A stretch of 64,000 nt of DNA from Bacillus sp. S/N-304-OC-R1 (GCF_019749375.1 NZ_JACWFE010000016.1:1-64000), one strand, 5' to 3'; positions 19,150-28,790 are shown, numbered from the stretch's first letter. The notes: generated from the sequence alone by a model not told the origin. Translations and numbers: made by a program.

Positions 19150-19743
19150 TTATTTTACTAAAGATGAACGATATTGTCCTTCAAAAAATTCCCCAGGCTT
19201 AATTCGTGTTTTAAAATACAGAACATCAAAATCTGTAATGTCATAGTTATCAATTAGTTTTAACATGATTCGAGCACAAGCTTCAGCATCATCTAAAGCA
19301 TGGTGATGATTCGCTAAATTAATCCCAAAATGCTGACATAGTGCCTTAAGCTGATAGGTTGATAAGCCAGGGATGATTTTTCTTGATAATTGATATGTAC
19401 AAAGAAATTGATTATAACTAGGGGTTACTTTATATCGAGCTAAATTATCACGTAAGGCATAACCATCAAATGATAGATTATGAGCTACCATTAATTTATT
19501 TCCAATTTTATTCTTAATCTTTTGATAAAAGTGATCAAACGTCATTGCGTTTTGTACATCCCTATCGGTAATTCCATGAATGCGAATATTAAACGCATCA
19601 AATTCCTCTTCGGGATTAATTAATTCATATATAGAATCTACAATTCTTCCATTCTCTACAAAAACCATTCCAACCGAACAAATACTATGCCTGAAACGAT
19701 TCGCTGTTTCAAAATCAAATGCGATAAAATCTTTCAATTCCAC
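19150..19743 (-). CDS. 3'-5' exonuclease, DEDDh (DnaQ-like)
   Basis: This protein of about 198 residues carries the exonuclease core: FIAFDFETA (two acidic metal ligands), IHGITDRDVQNA, VAHNLSFDGYALRDNL and HHALDDAEACARIM. That is the DEDDh set typical of proofreading-like and RNase T-like exonucleases. The usual family start is just before FIAFDFET. The GTG at 19743 and the TTG at 19737 (AGGTG 8 bases upstream) are the likely starts; the longer open frame to 19872 lacks family similarity. It is monocistronic and its substrate is unknown. Confidence 0.82.
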   Translation of the reverse strand: MELKDFIAFDFETANRFRHSICSVGMVFVENGRIVDSIYELINPEEEFDAFNIRIHGITDRDVQNAMTFDHFYQKIKNKIGNKLMVAHNLSFDGYALRDNLARYKVTPSYNQFLCTYQLSRKIIPGLSTYQLKALCQHFGINLANHHHALDDAEACARIMLKLIDNYDITDFDVLYFKTRIKPGEFFEGQYRSSLVK

Positions 19744-19903
19744 TACACCTGCTTCCCCCATGACTTTAGAGCAATTAATTCTATCCCCATTAGATAGAAA
19801 TATGCTAATAAAGAGGTTTCTATAATTTTCACAAAACTCCTTCCTTTTCAATAAAAAGTCACAGATTTGCAAGATTTGGCAGAACTCGTTCTAAATCCAA
19901 TTT

Positions 19904-19977
19904 TTTACACAATTAATACAAACAATTCACAAAATTTACTCTACTAATTAACTAAATTAACAAATGTTACCTATAAT
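19904..19977 (+). promoter_or_regulatory. PhoP box array and sigma-A -10 upstream of the stalk-pst operon
   Basis: A run of TTNACA-like hexamers at roughly 9-12-base spacing is visible: TTTACA (19904), AATACA (19915), TTCACA (19926), TTTACT (19935), TTAACT (19948), TTAACA (19957). A perfect TATAAT follows at 19972-19977. Direct repeats of TT(A/C/T)A(C/T)A about 11 bases apart are the known PhoP binding pattern in Bacillus. The site implies induction under phosphate limitation. Confidence 0.72.
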
Positions 19978-20087
19978 AAAAATCAAATTAACGGCATTTG
20001 AAGGTGGTGGAACATAGATCTTGAATTCAATTCATTTTTTTTAATTGTTTAGTAAATTACTTTAATACTAGAGATGGAGGAAAGAAA

Positions 20088-21869
20088 ATGAAGCGTCATT
20101 TTTCAAGTATGATTATTGCTTCAACAGTACTCGTTGGCAGTGTATCCATTCCAGTTACAACAAATGAAGTTAGCGCTGCAGCAGTACAGCAAAAGCAAAT
20201 CGTACTAAAAGAAAAAACACTTGTTAATGGGCAAGAAAAAATGATTGAATTTATCGTTTTAAATAAGAAAAAACTTTATTCTGCTACGACATTAGCACAC
20301 TTCTTTTCTGCAAAAGCTACATATGACCAAAAGACTAAAAGCTATATTTTTACGAAAGAAAATGGAAAGCAGCGCATTTCTATAATTTTAAAAGCTGATT
20401 CAAACATTGCGGTTACTAATAATAAAAAAGTTACACTGTCTGTTCCAACTAAGCTTGTAGGAAAAAGTGTATATGTAGATCCAAAACCATTTATTCAAGC
20501 TTTAGGAGGAGATCTATTCATTGGCAAAAACCTCTTTATTTCAACGAATGGATTAATTAAATTTGAAACAGCAAAATTGAATATCAATGGTGAATTATCG
20601 AAAGTGGATAAAATGAAATGGAATGGAAAAGAATTATACTCTGTTCGTGATCTAGCAAAAGCTTTTTCTCTTTCTATAAAATTAGATCAAAACAATCAAG
20701 TAATTTTATCGAAGAAAAATCAAAACGTCACTTTTAAACTTGACCAAAATACGATTATTAAAAATGGAAAATCTATCAAAGGAAATACTCTCCCTATTAA
20801 TGTAAACGGAACGATCTATGCAGACTTAAAGGATCTTGTAACAGCATTTGACGGAGATTTACTAACTTTATCTAGCGGAATTTTCGTTTCTACTCAGGGT
20901 CTATTAGGTGGTGATACCTACAATCCACAATGGATTAATTCTTCTACTTTAATGGTGACGAATGAAACGGAAACTGATAGTAGTACATATCTGATTAGCA
21001 CAAAGGCTAAGAATATATTGAAAAAGCTTGGGATCGCGGAGATTACTGTCTCACCAAATGGCGAACGAGCGGTTTTTTCAGATGAATCAGGCTTCGTTTC
21101 CCTTATCGATTTATCAACATATAAAGTTAATGTATTAAATGAAGAAGACGATGCCGCTAAATTTGAGTTCGTCTGGTCACCTGATGGAACGAAAATCTTC
21201 TTTATACACGGAGACAAAAGTGACAAGATTTCTTCTATTAATATTCATGATGGTTCTATTTCAAAAGTGTACCAGGATTCATTTGCTTATAAATCAGACT
21301 TAAGATTATCCCCTGATGGTAAGAAACTACTTTATTCAGTTGGAAAAGAAGGGACAACAAAATATTCCGATGATAAAAACACTGATGTTGATGGAATTGA
21401 TTTAACTGATACAGAAGCTCAATTATATGTTCTTCCTTTAGAAGACTCTGAGATTAAGCCAATCCAAATCACGAATTCAAAAGATAATAAGGTGTTCCCT
21501 TCATTTTTGAAAAACGGAAATATTATTTTTACAAGCTATGATATCGAAGGAAATAAACTTCCCATTCTTTATCAAGTGGATTCTAAAAATCAATCAACTT
21601 CCCTTGTGTCTAATAAAGATATCATTTCATCAGTTGTTACAGCTCAAGGCAAGATTATGATTTTAACAGCAGAAAGCAATGGAATGTTTATGATTAGCGA
21701 AGTAGATGTGGCTAGCAAAAAATTAATAGAGATTGCGCAAACAAAATTAGTATTAACTTCATTCTCTGTTTCTAATGACGGCAAATCCATTGCAGTTACA
21801 ACTCCAGGCGAGAATGGAGAAAAAATCATGGTATTAAGTAACGGAAGCTTTGAACCATTAACAAAATAA
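20088..21869 (+). CDS. Secreted stalk-domain / beta-propeller protein of the Pho operon
   Basis: This 593-residue exported protein has a signal peptide ending near VSAAA. Two copies of the copper-amine-oxidase-N-like 'stalk' domain follow (about 45-165 and 170-285; motifs VYVDPKPFIQALGGD and IYADLKDLVTAFDGD), then a TolB/WD40-like propeller with repeats SPNGERAVFSD, WSPDGTKIFFI, SPDGKKLLYSV and SNDGKSIAVTT. No lipobox, LPXTG or membrane anchor is seen, so stalk domains may hold it to the wall. GGAGG precedes the ATG. It is first in an operon with pstSCA, 13 bases before pstS, behind a PhoP box array. The propeller could bind a phosphate-rich wall polymer (inference). Confidence 0.75.
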   Translation: MKRHFSSMIIASTVLVGSVSIPVTTNEVSAAAVQQKQIVLKEKTLVNGQEKMIEFIVLNKKKLYSATTLAHFFSAKATYDQKTKSYIFTKENGKQRISIILKADSNIAVTNNKKVTLSVPTKLVGKSVYVDPKPFIQALGGDLFIGKNLFISTNGLIKFETAKLNINGELSKVDKMKWNGKELYSVRDLAKAFSLSIKLDQNNQVILSKKNQNVTFKLDQNTIIKNGKSIKGNTLPINVNGTIYADLKDLVTAFDGDLLTLSSGIFVSTQGLLGGDTYNPQWINSSTLMVTNETETDSSTYLISTKAKNILKKLGIAEITVSPNGERAVFSDESGFVSLIDLSTYKVNVLNEEDDAAKFEFVWSPDGTKIFFIHGDKSDKISSINIHDGSISKVYQDSFAYKSDLRLSPDGKKLLYSVGKEGTTKYSDDKNTDVDGIDLTDTEAQLYVLPLEDSEIKPIQITNSKDNKVFPSFLKNGNIIFTSYDIEGNKLPILYQVDSKNQSTSLVSNKDIISSVVTAQGKIMILTAESNGMFMISEVDVASKKLIEIAQTKLVLTSFSVSNDGKSIAVTTPGENGEKIMVLSNGSFEPLTK

Positions 21870-21882
21870 AGGAGCGAATATA

Positions 21883-22746
21883 ATGAACTTGATTAAACGA
21901 TTTTCGATCGCGACGATGGCAATTGTTGCGACAGTAGGCTTATCACTAGGAGGTCTAACAACTAAAGCAGACGCCGCTTCCAAAGTATCAGGAAAAATTG
22001 TCATTGCTGGTTCAACTGCGCTGCTTCCTCTTACACAGCAAGCAGCAAAAGAATTTAAAAAAGCAAATCCTAAAGTTTCTATTTCTGTATCCGGATCGTC
22101 TTCGATCGCTGGGCCACAATCCGTCATGAAAGGCTCCGCTACAATAGGAGCGAGTGATTGGGATGCAACTACTGCTGTGGCAGGGTTTGATGCTTTTACC
22201 GAATTAAAAGCACATAAAATTGCCGTCATACCGTTCGCTACGATTGTCCATAAATCAAACACTGTACAAAATTTAACAGCTAAACAGCTTCAAGATATTT
22301 ATGGCGGAAAAATCAAAAACTGGAAGGAAGTTGGCGGAAAAGACGCAGAAATAGTTGTTGTTAATCGCAAACACGGATCAGGAACACGTGTTAACTACCA
22401 AATGAAAGCTCTAAATAATTCTAGTTTTATGACAAAAGGGAATTATAAAGAAGTAGGAAAAAGCGGTGAAATGCTATCTGCTGTCGAATCAAATCCGAAT
22501 GCTATCGGTTACGTTGACTTGGCTTACGTAAAAGGAAATGTAAAGTCTATTAGCTATAACGGTGTACCCGCTACGATTGATAATGTTATTAAAGGCAAAT
22601 ATCCTGTTTGGGGATATGGTTACTTATTAACAAAAGGTGAACCTAAAGGGGCAGATGCTGAATTTATCAAGTTTATGCAATCTAGTAAGTTCCAAAACGG
22701 TTCTGTAAAAACACTAAAATTTATTTCTATTAGCCAAATGAAATAA
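21883..22746 (+). CDS. pstS: Phosphate ABC transporter substrate-binding protein
   Basis: This 287-residue extracellular protein binds phosphate and delivers it to PstCA. The signal peptide ends at TTKADAASK. The mature protein shows the phosphate-contact motifs AGSTALLPL, SGSSSIAGP and KHGSGTRVNYQ. There is no lipobox cysteine, unusual for a Gram-positive PstS, which is normally a lipoprotein; retention at the surface may need another partner. AAAGGAG lies upstream of the ATG. It is the second gene of the operon, and a strong hairpin separates it from pstC. Confidence 0.9.
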   Translation: MNLIKRFSIATMAIVATVGLSLGGLTTKADAASKVSGKIVIAGSTALLPLTQQAAKEFKKANPKVSISVSGSSSIAGPQSVMKGSATIGASDWDATTAVAGFDAFTELKAHKIAVIPFATIVHKSNTVQNLTAKQLQDIYGGKIKNWKEVGGKDAEIVVVNRKHGSGTRVNYQMKALNNSSFMTKGNYKEVGKSGEMLSAVESNPNAIGYVDLAYVKGNVKSISYNGVPATIDNVIKGKYPVWGYGYLLTKGEPKGADAEFIKFMQSSKFQNGSVKTLKFISISQMK

Positions 22747-22753
22747 GAATAAC

Positions 22754-22782
22754 AATGCCAGCCCTTATTACAGGCTGGCATT
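22754..22782 (+). terminator. Intercistronic hairpin between pstS and pstC
   Basis: AATGCCAGCC and GGCTGGCATT form a perfect 10-bp stem around a 9-base loop. There is no proper T-run, so it probably protects or partially terminates the upstream transcript, giving more PstS than permease. Confidence 0.65.
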
Positions 22783-22803
22783 GACTTAATTATAGGAGGA
22801 TTT

Positions 22804-23727
22804 ATGGCGAAAATAGAACATGAACTTCAAAGTCGCCCGTTTCAATTAAGAAATCAAATCAATCATCAATCCAAAAGAAAATATAGTTTTTTGTTTAAAT
22901 GTGTCTGTTTAATTAGTGCTTTACTTTTAGGCGTTGTCCTATTAGCGATCATTATCTTTATTGGAAAAACTGGGTTGCTTGTATTTAAAGATGTCTCGAT
23001 CACAGAATTCTTTTTTTCTACAGTATGGGAACCATATGAAGAAAAATTTGGTGCAGCCATTTTTATTATCGGTACGATTATCCTTACTGTGTTAACTATG
23101 TTATTCGCTGTACCACTTTCACTTACCATGGCTATTTTTATCGTTGAAATAGCCCCCGAATGGTTCAAGCGCATTTTGAGGCCAGTACTTGATCTGTTAG
23201 TGGGAATTCCTTCAATTATTTACGGTTATTTAGGATTAACGATTCTTATTCCTATATTAAGAGATTTGACTGGTTCTATTATGGGTGATGGCATTCTAGC
23301 CGCTTCTCTTGTACTAACCTTAATGGTTTTGCCAACAATAACACGAATTAGTGATGATGCATTATCTGCAGTGCCCTCTCAGTTAAGGGAAGCAAGCTAT
23401 GCCCTTGGCAGCACACGTCTGCAAACAGTTTTTAAGATTATTTTACCAGCAGCAAAACCTGGTATTTTAACAGCTATTATACTAGGTATGGCTCGTGCCT
23501 TGGGCGAAACAATGGCTGTTGTCATGGTGATCGGAAATACTGCGCAATTACCGTCTGATCTATTAACCCCTACTTCAGTGCTAACTAGTAATATCGTTAT
23601 GCAAATTTTGGACGTTCAATATGAATCTACTTGGAACTATGCCCTTTATATGATGGCTTTTTTACTTTTAATGATATCAATGTTCATGATCTTACTAATT
23701 AGAAGAATTAGAACAAGTGGGGTTTAA
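22804..23727 (+). CDS. pstC: Phosphate ABC transporter permease PstC
   Basis: This 307-residue membrane subunit has about six helices and the coupling loop LREASYALGSTRLQTVFKII that docks on the ATPase. Other family motifs are GIPSIIYGYLGL and ARALGETMAVVMVIGN. AGGAGG precedes the ATG. It is three bases from pstA, so the two are translated together. The ATPase PstB is not encoded next to it. Confidence 0.92.
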   Translation: MAKIEHELQSRPFQLRNQINHQSKRKYSFLFKCVCLISALLLGVVLLAIIIFIGKTGLLVFKDVSITEFFFSTVWEPYEEKFGAAIFIIGTIILTVLTMLFAVPLSLTMAIFIVEIAPEWFKRILRPVLDLLVGIPSIIYGYLGLTILIPILRDLTGSIMGDGILAASLVLTLMVLPTITRISDDALSAVPSQLREASYALGSTRLQTVFKIILPAAKPGILTAIILGMARALGETMAVVMVIGNTAQLPSDLLTPTSVLTSNIVMQILDVQYESTWNYALYMMAFLLLMISMFMILLIRRIRTSGV

Positions 23728-23730
23728 GTG

Positions 23731-24609
23731 ATGAGCGAGCTTACATTTAAATATTCTAAGAGAAAACAAACAAAAAACATTATACTAAATAAATTTTTTA
23801 CAATTCTTCTTTGGACAATTGTGTGTTTAGTACTAGCTGTTATTGGACTGCTATTATTTCGTATATTATCCAAAGGCCTTTCTGGAATTTCTTTAAGTTT
23901 CCTTATTGGCCTTCCTAGTGAAATCGAATCAGGTGGTGGCATTGGCCCCTTTCTATTCAATTCATTATATGTATTAATTATAGCCATGGTCATTTCCATC
24001 CCAATAGGAATTGGTTCTGGGATTTATTTAGCTGAATACGCACCGGATAATCGATTAACAGAATTCATCAGAACATGCGTTGAAGGATTAGCTTCCGTTC
24101 CTTCTATTGTTTTTGGCCTTTTTGGTTATGTACTTTTTGTCGATGTCTTTCAAATTGGATTAACTATTATTGGAGCGGCTGTGGCACTCTCATTATTAAA
24201 TCTTCCAATCCTCACTCGTGTTACGGAAGAAGCTATTCAAGCGGTGCCAGATGAATTAAGAGAAGCCTCCTACGCATTAGGTGCAACTAAATCAGCCACA
24301 ATCATCAAAGTTGTCATTCCAGCTGCGATATCCGGAATACTAACAGGGATTAGCCTTGCTTCGTGTAGAGCTTTTGGTGAATCAGCTGTTATCCTTCTCG
24401 TTGGTGGTACAAGTTCATCAGGAGAAATGTGGGATCTTAACCTATTTTCACAAGGAGGAACATTACCTGTTCACTTATGGTATGTTCAATCTGAAGCACT
24501 TGTTGAGGATGCAAGAGAAATAGCAGATAAATCCGCTGCCGTACTAGTCATCATGATTCTGATACTAAGCTCTTTTATTAGAATCCCGATTTGGTTAAAA
24601 AATAAATAA
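23731..24609 (+). CDS. pstA: Phosphate ABC transporter permease PstA
   Basis: This membrane subunit of about 292 residues partners with PstC. It carries GIGSGIYLAEYAPDNRLTEF, GLASVPSIVFGLFGYVLFV and the coupling loop LREASYALGATKSATIIKVV. The start is the ATG at 23731, directly after an in-frame GTG and 3 bases beyond the pstC stop. It is the last gene of the operon; a GGTGCC-type terminator follows and no pstB is present in the next 35 kb on this strand. Confidence 0.92.
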   Translation: MSELTFKYSKRKQTKNIILNKFFTILLWTIVCLVLAVIGLLLFRILSKGLSGISLSFLIGLPSEIESGGGIGPFLFNSLYVLIIAMVISIPIGIGSGIYLAEYAPDNRLTEFIRTCVEGLASVPSIVFGLFGYVLFVDVFQIGLTIIGAAVALSLLNLPILTRVTEEAIQAVPDELREASYALGATKSATIIKVVIPAAISGILTGISLASCRAFGESAVILLVGGTSSSGEMWDLNLFSQGGTLPVHLWYVQSEALVEDAREIADKSAAVLVIMILILSSFIRIPIWLKNK

Positions 24610-24628
24610 CAGTGAAGAACCTAAAAAA

Positions 24629-24692
24629 GGTGCCAGAAAAGCTCCCAGTCCCCTAGCAAATTAAAGTATTACCCTACTGGGGGACCGGCATC
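24629..24692 (+). terminator. Terminator after pstA, GGTGCC-type hairpin
   Basis: GGTGCC...AGTCCCCTAG pairs with CTACTGGGGGACCGGCATC and is followed by ATTGTTTTT. It is one of several related hairpins in the window. Confidence 0.65.
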
Positions 24693-24718
24693 ATTGTTTT
24701 TCGCCTTCTAAATATGAT

Positions 24719-24937
24719 TTAATGCAACGTGTTTTTCATTTTTTTATGCACTTTAGATTCGACTTTGTCTAAATGTAATTCATTAAGGTAATTTAAAGGC
24801 TGAGGATTAAACCAGGTAATCTCTCCATTACGATAAAGACCTCTAAAATCATTTCCATTATAACTTAATACAAACTGATATCTTTCATTGAATTGATTTC
24901 TAAATAAAGTTTTTTCTATATTAATATTAGTTAACAA
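24719..24937 (-). CDS. YheE-like small protein (DUF5342)
   Basis: This 72-residue soluble protein starts at a TTG with GGGAGG 9 bases upstream. The pattern F..YQFVLSYNGNDFRGLYRNGEITWFNPQP resembles B. subtilis YheE as I recall it: an aromatic-rich beta segment followed by a short charged helix. Function is unknown. It is monocistronic. Confidence 0.6.
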   Translation of the reverse strand: MLTNINIEKTLFRNQFNERYQFVLSYNGNDFRGLYRNGEITWFNPQPLNYLNELHLDKVESKVHKKMKNTLH

Positions 24938-25201
24938 AGTAACCAGCCTCCCACATTTTTAATGTCTTCTCATAAGTTGTTGTCTTGTTGCTTGTTTATA
25001 ATAATAGATGCCTAAAATGAGATAAACCTAATAAGAACATTAAAATTTGATTAAATGATACCGTGATAACAACTGCAAAAGAAAATGTAGCTAAAACGCC
25101 ATGTTCAAAAAAAATATCTTGTTAATTAGGTGTTTGCACTAGGACAAATGTTTATGCCCCATCATAAGCTATTTTAGAAATATAGAAATGGAGGAGATTA
25201 T

Positions 25202-25510
25202 ATGTATAATCAATACTGGGGTCAACAATGTGCTCCACAATATTGCCCACCACAAGCATTTCCTACGCAATACGATCCAGGATTAATTTCACCAACCAAA
25301 CAATTTGTTAGTACAAATCTATTCAATACTGAAGTTTCACATATTCACCCTTCTCATAACACTACCGTTAACAGGCAGATGATTACTCATAAGCACTATT
25401 TCCCTCATACTGAATCTGTAGTAAACCTATGTAATGAACAGCATATAATATGTGGAGTGCCTTATAATCCTTGTTGCCCACCAATAAGACCATTTGGATG
25501 TTTTTTCTAA
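25202..25510 (+). CDS. cotD: CotD-family spore coat protein
   Basis: This 102-residue protein is rich in Cys, His, Pro and Tyr. It has the CotD hallmark THKHYFPHTESVVN preceded by IHPSHNTTVNRQM, plus flanking Cys/Pro-rich ends (CAPQYCPPQ, YNPCCPPIRPFGCFF). CotD is an inner-coat protein made in the mother cell late in sporulation, so sigma-K control is expected, but I did not identify its promoter. GGAGG lies upstream of the ATG and a good terminator follows. Confidence 0.88.
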   Translation: MYNQYWGQQCAPQYCPPQAFPTQYDPGLISPTKQFVSTNLFNTEVSHIHPSHNTTVNRQMITHKHYFPHTESVVNLCNEQHIICGVPYNPCCPPIRPFGCFF

Positions 25511-25517
25511 TATTGTA

Positions 25518-25548
25518 AATCCCCCTTGTATTTTAGGGGGATTTTATT
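25518..25548 (+). terminator. Terminator of cotD
   Basis: AATCCCCC pairs with GGGGGATT and is followed by TTATTG, just past the stop. Confidence 0.85.
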
Positions 25549-25623
25549 GTCAACATATGATCAATCTCTTTATTTCCTGCTTCGACACGCCTTCTTTGTA
25601 AAATATCGGCTTCCCTTATGTTT

Positions 25624-26619
25624 TTATTTCTTGTTTAAAGAAGCAAGAGAACCGTCCTTCAGGCCATTCGCTAATGATTCTATTGTATGGGCCATTCTAT
25701 TACCGGGTAATACACTTTCTAAAGGGATGGAGATGAATTGATCATTTTTAACGCATTCTAGTTGAGAGAGAGCTGGATCATTTTTGATGTCTTTTATTTT
25801 TTGTTCTAATGATGGGGAATCATAATCGTGAATTACGATTACATCTGGCTTTCTTGCTAATACTTCTTCATAGCTTACAGTTATCCATTGTTTATCAACG
25901 ATATCGTCAAAAATATTCTTTCCCCCGGCGTATTCAAGTAATAATGTTTCAAAGTTCGTTCCACCTGCTGTGAAAACTCCATCTCCACCACTATCGTATA
26001 TTAATACTTTTACTGCATCTTGGCCTGAAATTTCCTCTTGAATCTTCGCAATTCGTGCTTTTTGATCAACCACATAAGCTGCTGCTACTTCCTCAATTTG
26101 GAATATCTTGCCGATATCAAGTATTTCTTGAAAGATTTCATCTAACGTTGAAGCGCTATTAATATAAGAGGTAATTCCAAAGCTTTCTAGTTCCTTAACA
26201 TCTAAGCCATCCCCGCCAAATTGCCAATCAATTCCGTAGATAAAATCAGCACCACTCGTAATAACAGCCTCTCTAGTGGCAGAGCCATACGTTAATTCCG
26301 GAATCCTTGCATAGTCTTCTTTATATTCAGGTAATGCCCCTCTACTATGATTATCGAGGCTATTGCCAATTATATAATCGGAAAGACCTAATGCTATAAA
26401 TAACTCTGTACAATTAGGTCCAAATGTTAATACTTTTTTTGGCTTTTGATTGAAAACTACTTTTCTTCCATAGTTATCAAGTGATAATTCTTCGTAATTT
26501 ATAGCCTGTTCTTCTTCCAATCCACTGGTTGTTGTTTTACTTGAAGTTGGACTGCATCCAACTAGCATAACCACTAGCATCCACACACATAATAATGCTA
26601 CTTTCCTAATTTTTCCCAT
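25624..26619 (-). CDS. ABC transporter lipoprotein for iron-siderophore, heme or corrinoid
   Basis: This is a 331-residue extracellular receptor of the FhuD/BtuF class (helical-backbone type III binding protein). The lipobox is VMLVGC; TFGPNCTELFIALGLSDYII and ARKPDVIVIHDY are typical of the fold. GAAGGG precedes the ATG. It ends the three-gene module ATPase-permease-receptor, in which the genes are read permease, ATPase, receptor. The ligand cannot be inferred from sequence. Confidence 0.85.
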   Translation of the reverse strand: MGKIRKVALLCVWMLVVMLVGCSPTSSKTTTSGLEEEQAINYEELSLDNYGRKVVFNQKPKKVLTFGPNCTELFIALGLSDYIIGNSLDNHSRGALPEYKEDYARIPELTYGSATREAVITSGADFIYGIDWQFGGDGLDVKELESFGITSYINSASTLDEIFQEILDIGKIFQIEEVAAAYVVDQKARIAKIQEEISGQDAVKVLIYDSGGDGVFTAGGTNFETLLLEYAGGKNIFDDIVDKQWITVSYEEVLARKPDVIVIHDYDSPSLEQKIKDIKNDPALSQLECVKNDQFISIPLESVLPGNRMAHTIESLANGLKDGSLASLNKK

Positions 26620-26702
26620 ATCAATATTCCCTTCTTTAAATGTTGATTGATCACGGTTAAATTGTTGCTAATAACATAAGAACTTCTTTAAGACATACAC
26701 CT

Positions 26703-27479
26703 TCATATTTTCAAACTCTCAGGCAAATATGTAATCGATACTTTCTTCGTTACTGGATGAATAATGACATCTGCTTTAATTCCGTACACCTCATAAATCA
26801 TGGCCGACGTCAATATTTCCTCTGGTGTTCCCGCTCTAAATATACGTCCTTCTTTAATAACAAAGATTTTATCGCAGTACAAAGCAGCAATATTCAAGTC
26901 ATGTATAGCTGCTAATACCGTTGCCTCTAGTCCTTTCACTAAATCAAACATTTGCAATTGATATTGAATATCTAAATGATTAGTAGGTTCATCCAATAAA
27001 ATGAAATCAGTTTGTTGAGCTAAAACCCTAGCTATTAAAACCCGTTGCTTTTCCCCGCCAGATAGATGAATATAATTTCTTTGTGCCATGGTTCCCATAC
27101 CCGTTTGCATGAGAGATTTATCTATTATTTCTTTATCCTCTTTCGTATCTCGATCAAAAAGCTTTTTATGCGGGCTGCGTCCCATGGCAACAATTTCTTC
27201 TACCTTAAAATCAAACGGAAGAAAGTTCTCTTGTCCAACTACGCCTATCTTGGTAGCCAATTTTTTTATATTCATTTTGTATAAATCTTCTCCGTCTAAG
27301 ATAACAGCCCCATTGTCTGGCATTAGAGCACGATAAATATTTTTTAGTATTGTAGATTTACCGCTGCCATTTGGTCCTATTAATCCAACAAACTCCCCTT
27401 TTGCAACATCAAGGAACACATCTTCAATAATATTAATCTCATCATATGAGAAACTTAAATTCTCTACCTGTAGTCTCAC
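26703..27479 (-). CDS. ABC importer ATPase, FecE/BtuD class
   Basis: This 258-residue ATPase has Walker A GPNGSGKST, signature LSGGEKQRVLIA, Walker B DFILLDEPTNHLD and the switch His in AAIHDLNIAALYC. The start is GTG with GGGGGG about 5 bases upstream. It lies 12 bases after the permease gene and powers import through it. Confidence 0.92.
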   Translation of the reverse strand: MRLQVENLSFSYDEINIIEDVFLDVAKGEFVGLIGPNGSGKSTILKNIYRALMPDNGAVILDGEDLYKMNIKKLATKIGVVGQENFLPFDFKVEEIVAMGRSPHKKLFDRDTKEDKEIIDKSLMQTGMGTMAQRNYIHLSGGEKQRVLIARVLAQQTDFILLDEPTNHLDIQYQLQMFDLVKGLEATVLAAIHDLNIAALYCDKIFVIKEGRIFRAGTPEEILTSAMIYEVYGIKADVIIHPVTKKVSITYLPESLKI

Positions 27480-27491
27480 AAGCTCCCCCCA

Positions 27492-28577
27492 TTATATGCT
27501 TGAACTTTTCTTTAATAACCAAATAAAGATTGGCCCACCGAGTAAAGCTGTTAATATTCCTATTGGCAACTCTTCTGGTGCTATTACCATCCGAGCTGCC
27601 ACATCCGTCCATACTACTAATATTCCCCCTAACAACCCGCTTACTGGAAGTACTCTCTTATGATCTGAACCAACCAATAATCTAGTCATGTGTGGAATCA
27701 TTAACCCAATAAATCCAATTGAACCACTTACAGCTATCGTCACACCTGCTAAAAGCGAGGCAACAAGCACAAGCATTTTTTGTATGCGTTTCACATTAAT
27801 ACCTAATGTGCCAGCTGTTTCATCACCCAAGAGTAAGATATTTAGAGCACGATAATGAATCATTAAAACAATCATGCAGACAATGATTACAACAAAAGGA
27901 AGTTTTAAATACCCCCATTTGGCTCCAGCCAAACTGCCGGCCATCCAAAAGGCAGCATTATGCAATCCTAATGCATTTGGTGCACTTAAAGTGATAATAT
28001 TCGTAACAGCATCCATGATCATGGCAATAACAACACCTGAAAGTAATAGCTGAGTAATATTAATTCTGCCTTTTACTCTTGAAATGCCATAGACAATCAT
28101 GATAGTTGCGGCTGATCCAATAAATGCGCTTAAAGAAAGAGCATATGTCCCTAGAAAGGAGAATACGCCGAATAGCATACCTAATGTCGCCGTTGCAGAT
28201 GCTCCAGAAGACACTCCTAAAATAAAGGGATCTGCTAAATGATTTCGTACTAGAGCCTGCATTATCACACCGGTCACAGCCAACGATGCCCCAACGATCA
28301 TACCTAATAACACTCTAGGCAGACGTAACCCTAAGACGATGTTTTCATCTAGTTGAGTCCAATCATGAACAATGAGATCGGTTAAAAACGGTAGTTTACT
28401 AATTAAGATTTTTGCTACTATTGACGGGTGTATGGAAATGGGCCCGAGGCCAATCGTTAATACGATTGACATGATAGAACCAAGTAGTAGAAGTGAAATA
28501 ATAATCTTCATGTTCGGTTCATCTCGATTGAAAATTTTTCGTGCTTTTTTAGATATCTGGCTAAGGTTCCCTTTCAT
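27492..28577 (-). CDS. ABC importer permease, FecCD family
   Basis: This membrane protein of about 361 residues has roughly ten helices, with motifs RLPRVLLGMIVGASLAVTGV, NHLADPFILGVSSGASATA and GFIGLMIPHMTRLLVG typical of siderophore/B12 permeases. The ATG at 28577 is chosen because AAAGGAG lies 5-6 bases upstream; a TTG five codons earlier overlaps that site. First gene of the operon. A TGATAAT half-site upstream is too weak to call a Fur box. Confidence 0.9.
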   Translation of the reverse strand: MKGNLSQISKKARKIFNRDEPNMKIIISLLLLGSIMSIVLTIGLGPISIHPSIVAKILISKLPFLTDLIVHDWTQLDENIVLGLRLPRVLLGMIVGASLAVTGVIMQALVRNHLADPFILGVSSGASATATLGMLFGVFSFLGTYALSLSAFIGSAATIMIVYGISRVKGRINITQLLLSGVVIAMIMDAVTNIITLSAPNALGLHNAAFWMAGSLAGAKWGYLKLPFVVIIVCMIVLMIHYRALNILLLGDETAGTLGINVKRIQKMLVLVASLLAGVTIAVSGSIGFIGLMIPHMTRLLVGSDHKRVLPVSGLLGGILVVWTDVAARMVIAPEELPIGILTALLGGPIFIWLLKKSSSI

Positions 28578-28790
28578 CCCTTCTCCTTTCAAATTTATTT
28601 TTGTTGTTTTTCTTATACAAGAAAATACAAATTGCTATAAAGACAAATAATAATGAAAAATTGGCATTAGTATTATCATTTATACAAATAGATTTAGATT
28701 TTATGACAACCATTATTGACTTAGTGAAAAAGAAACTGTTACTGAGATGAAAGAGAAGGGGAAGAAGAATAGTAGAAGGCCTAAATTTTT

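Noticed and set aside
28600-28700. Fur box upstream of the FecCD-type operon
   Set aside because: Only one TGATAAT half-site is present; the second half matches poorly, so iron control is not supported.
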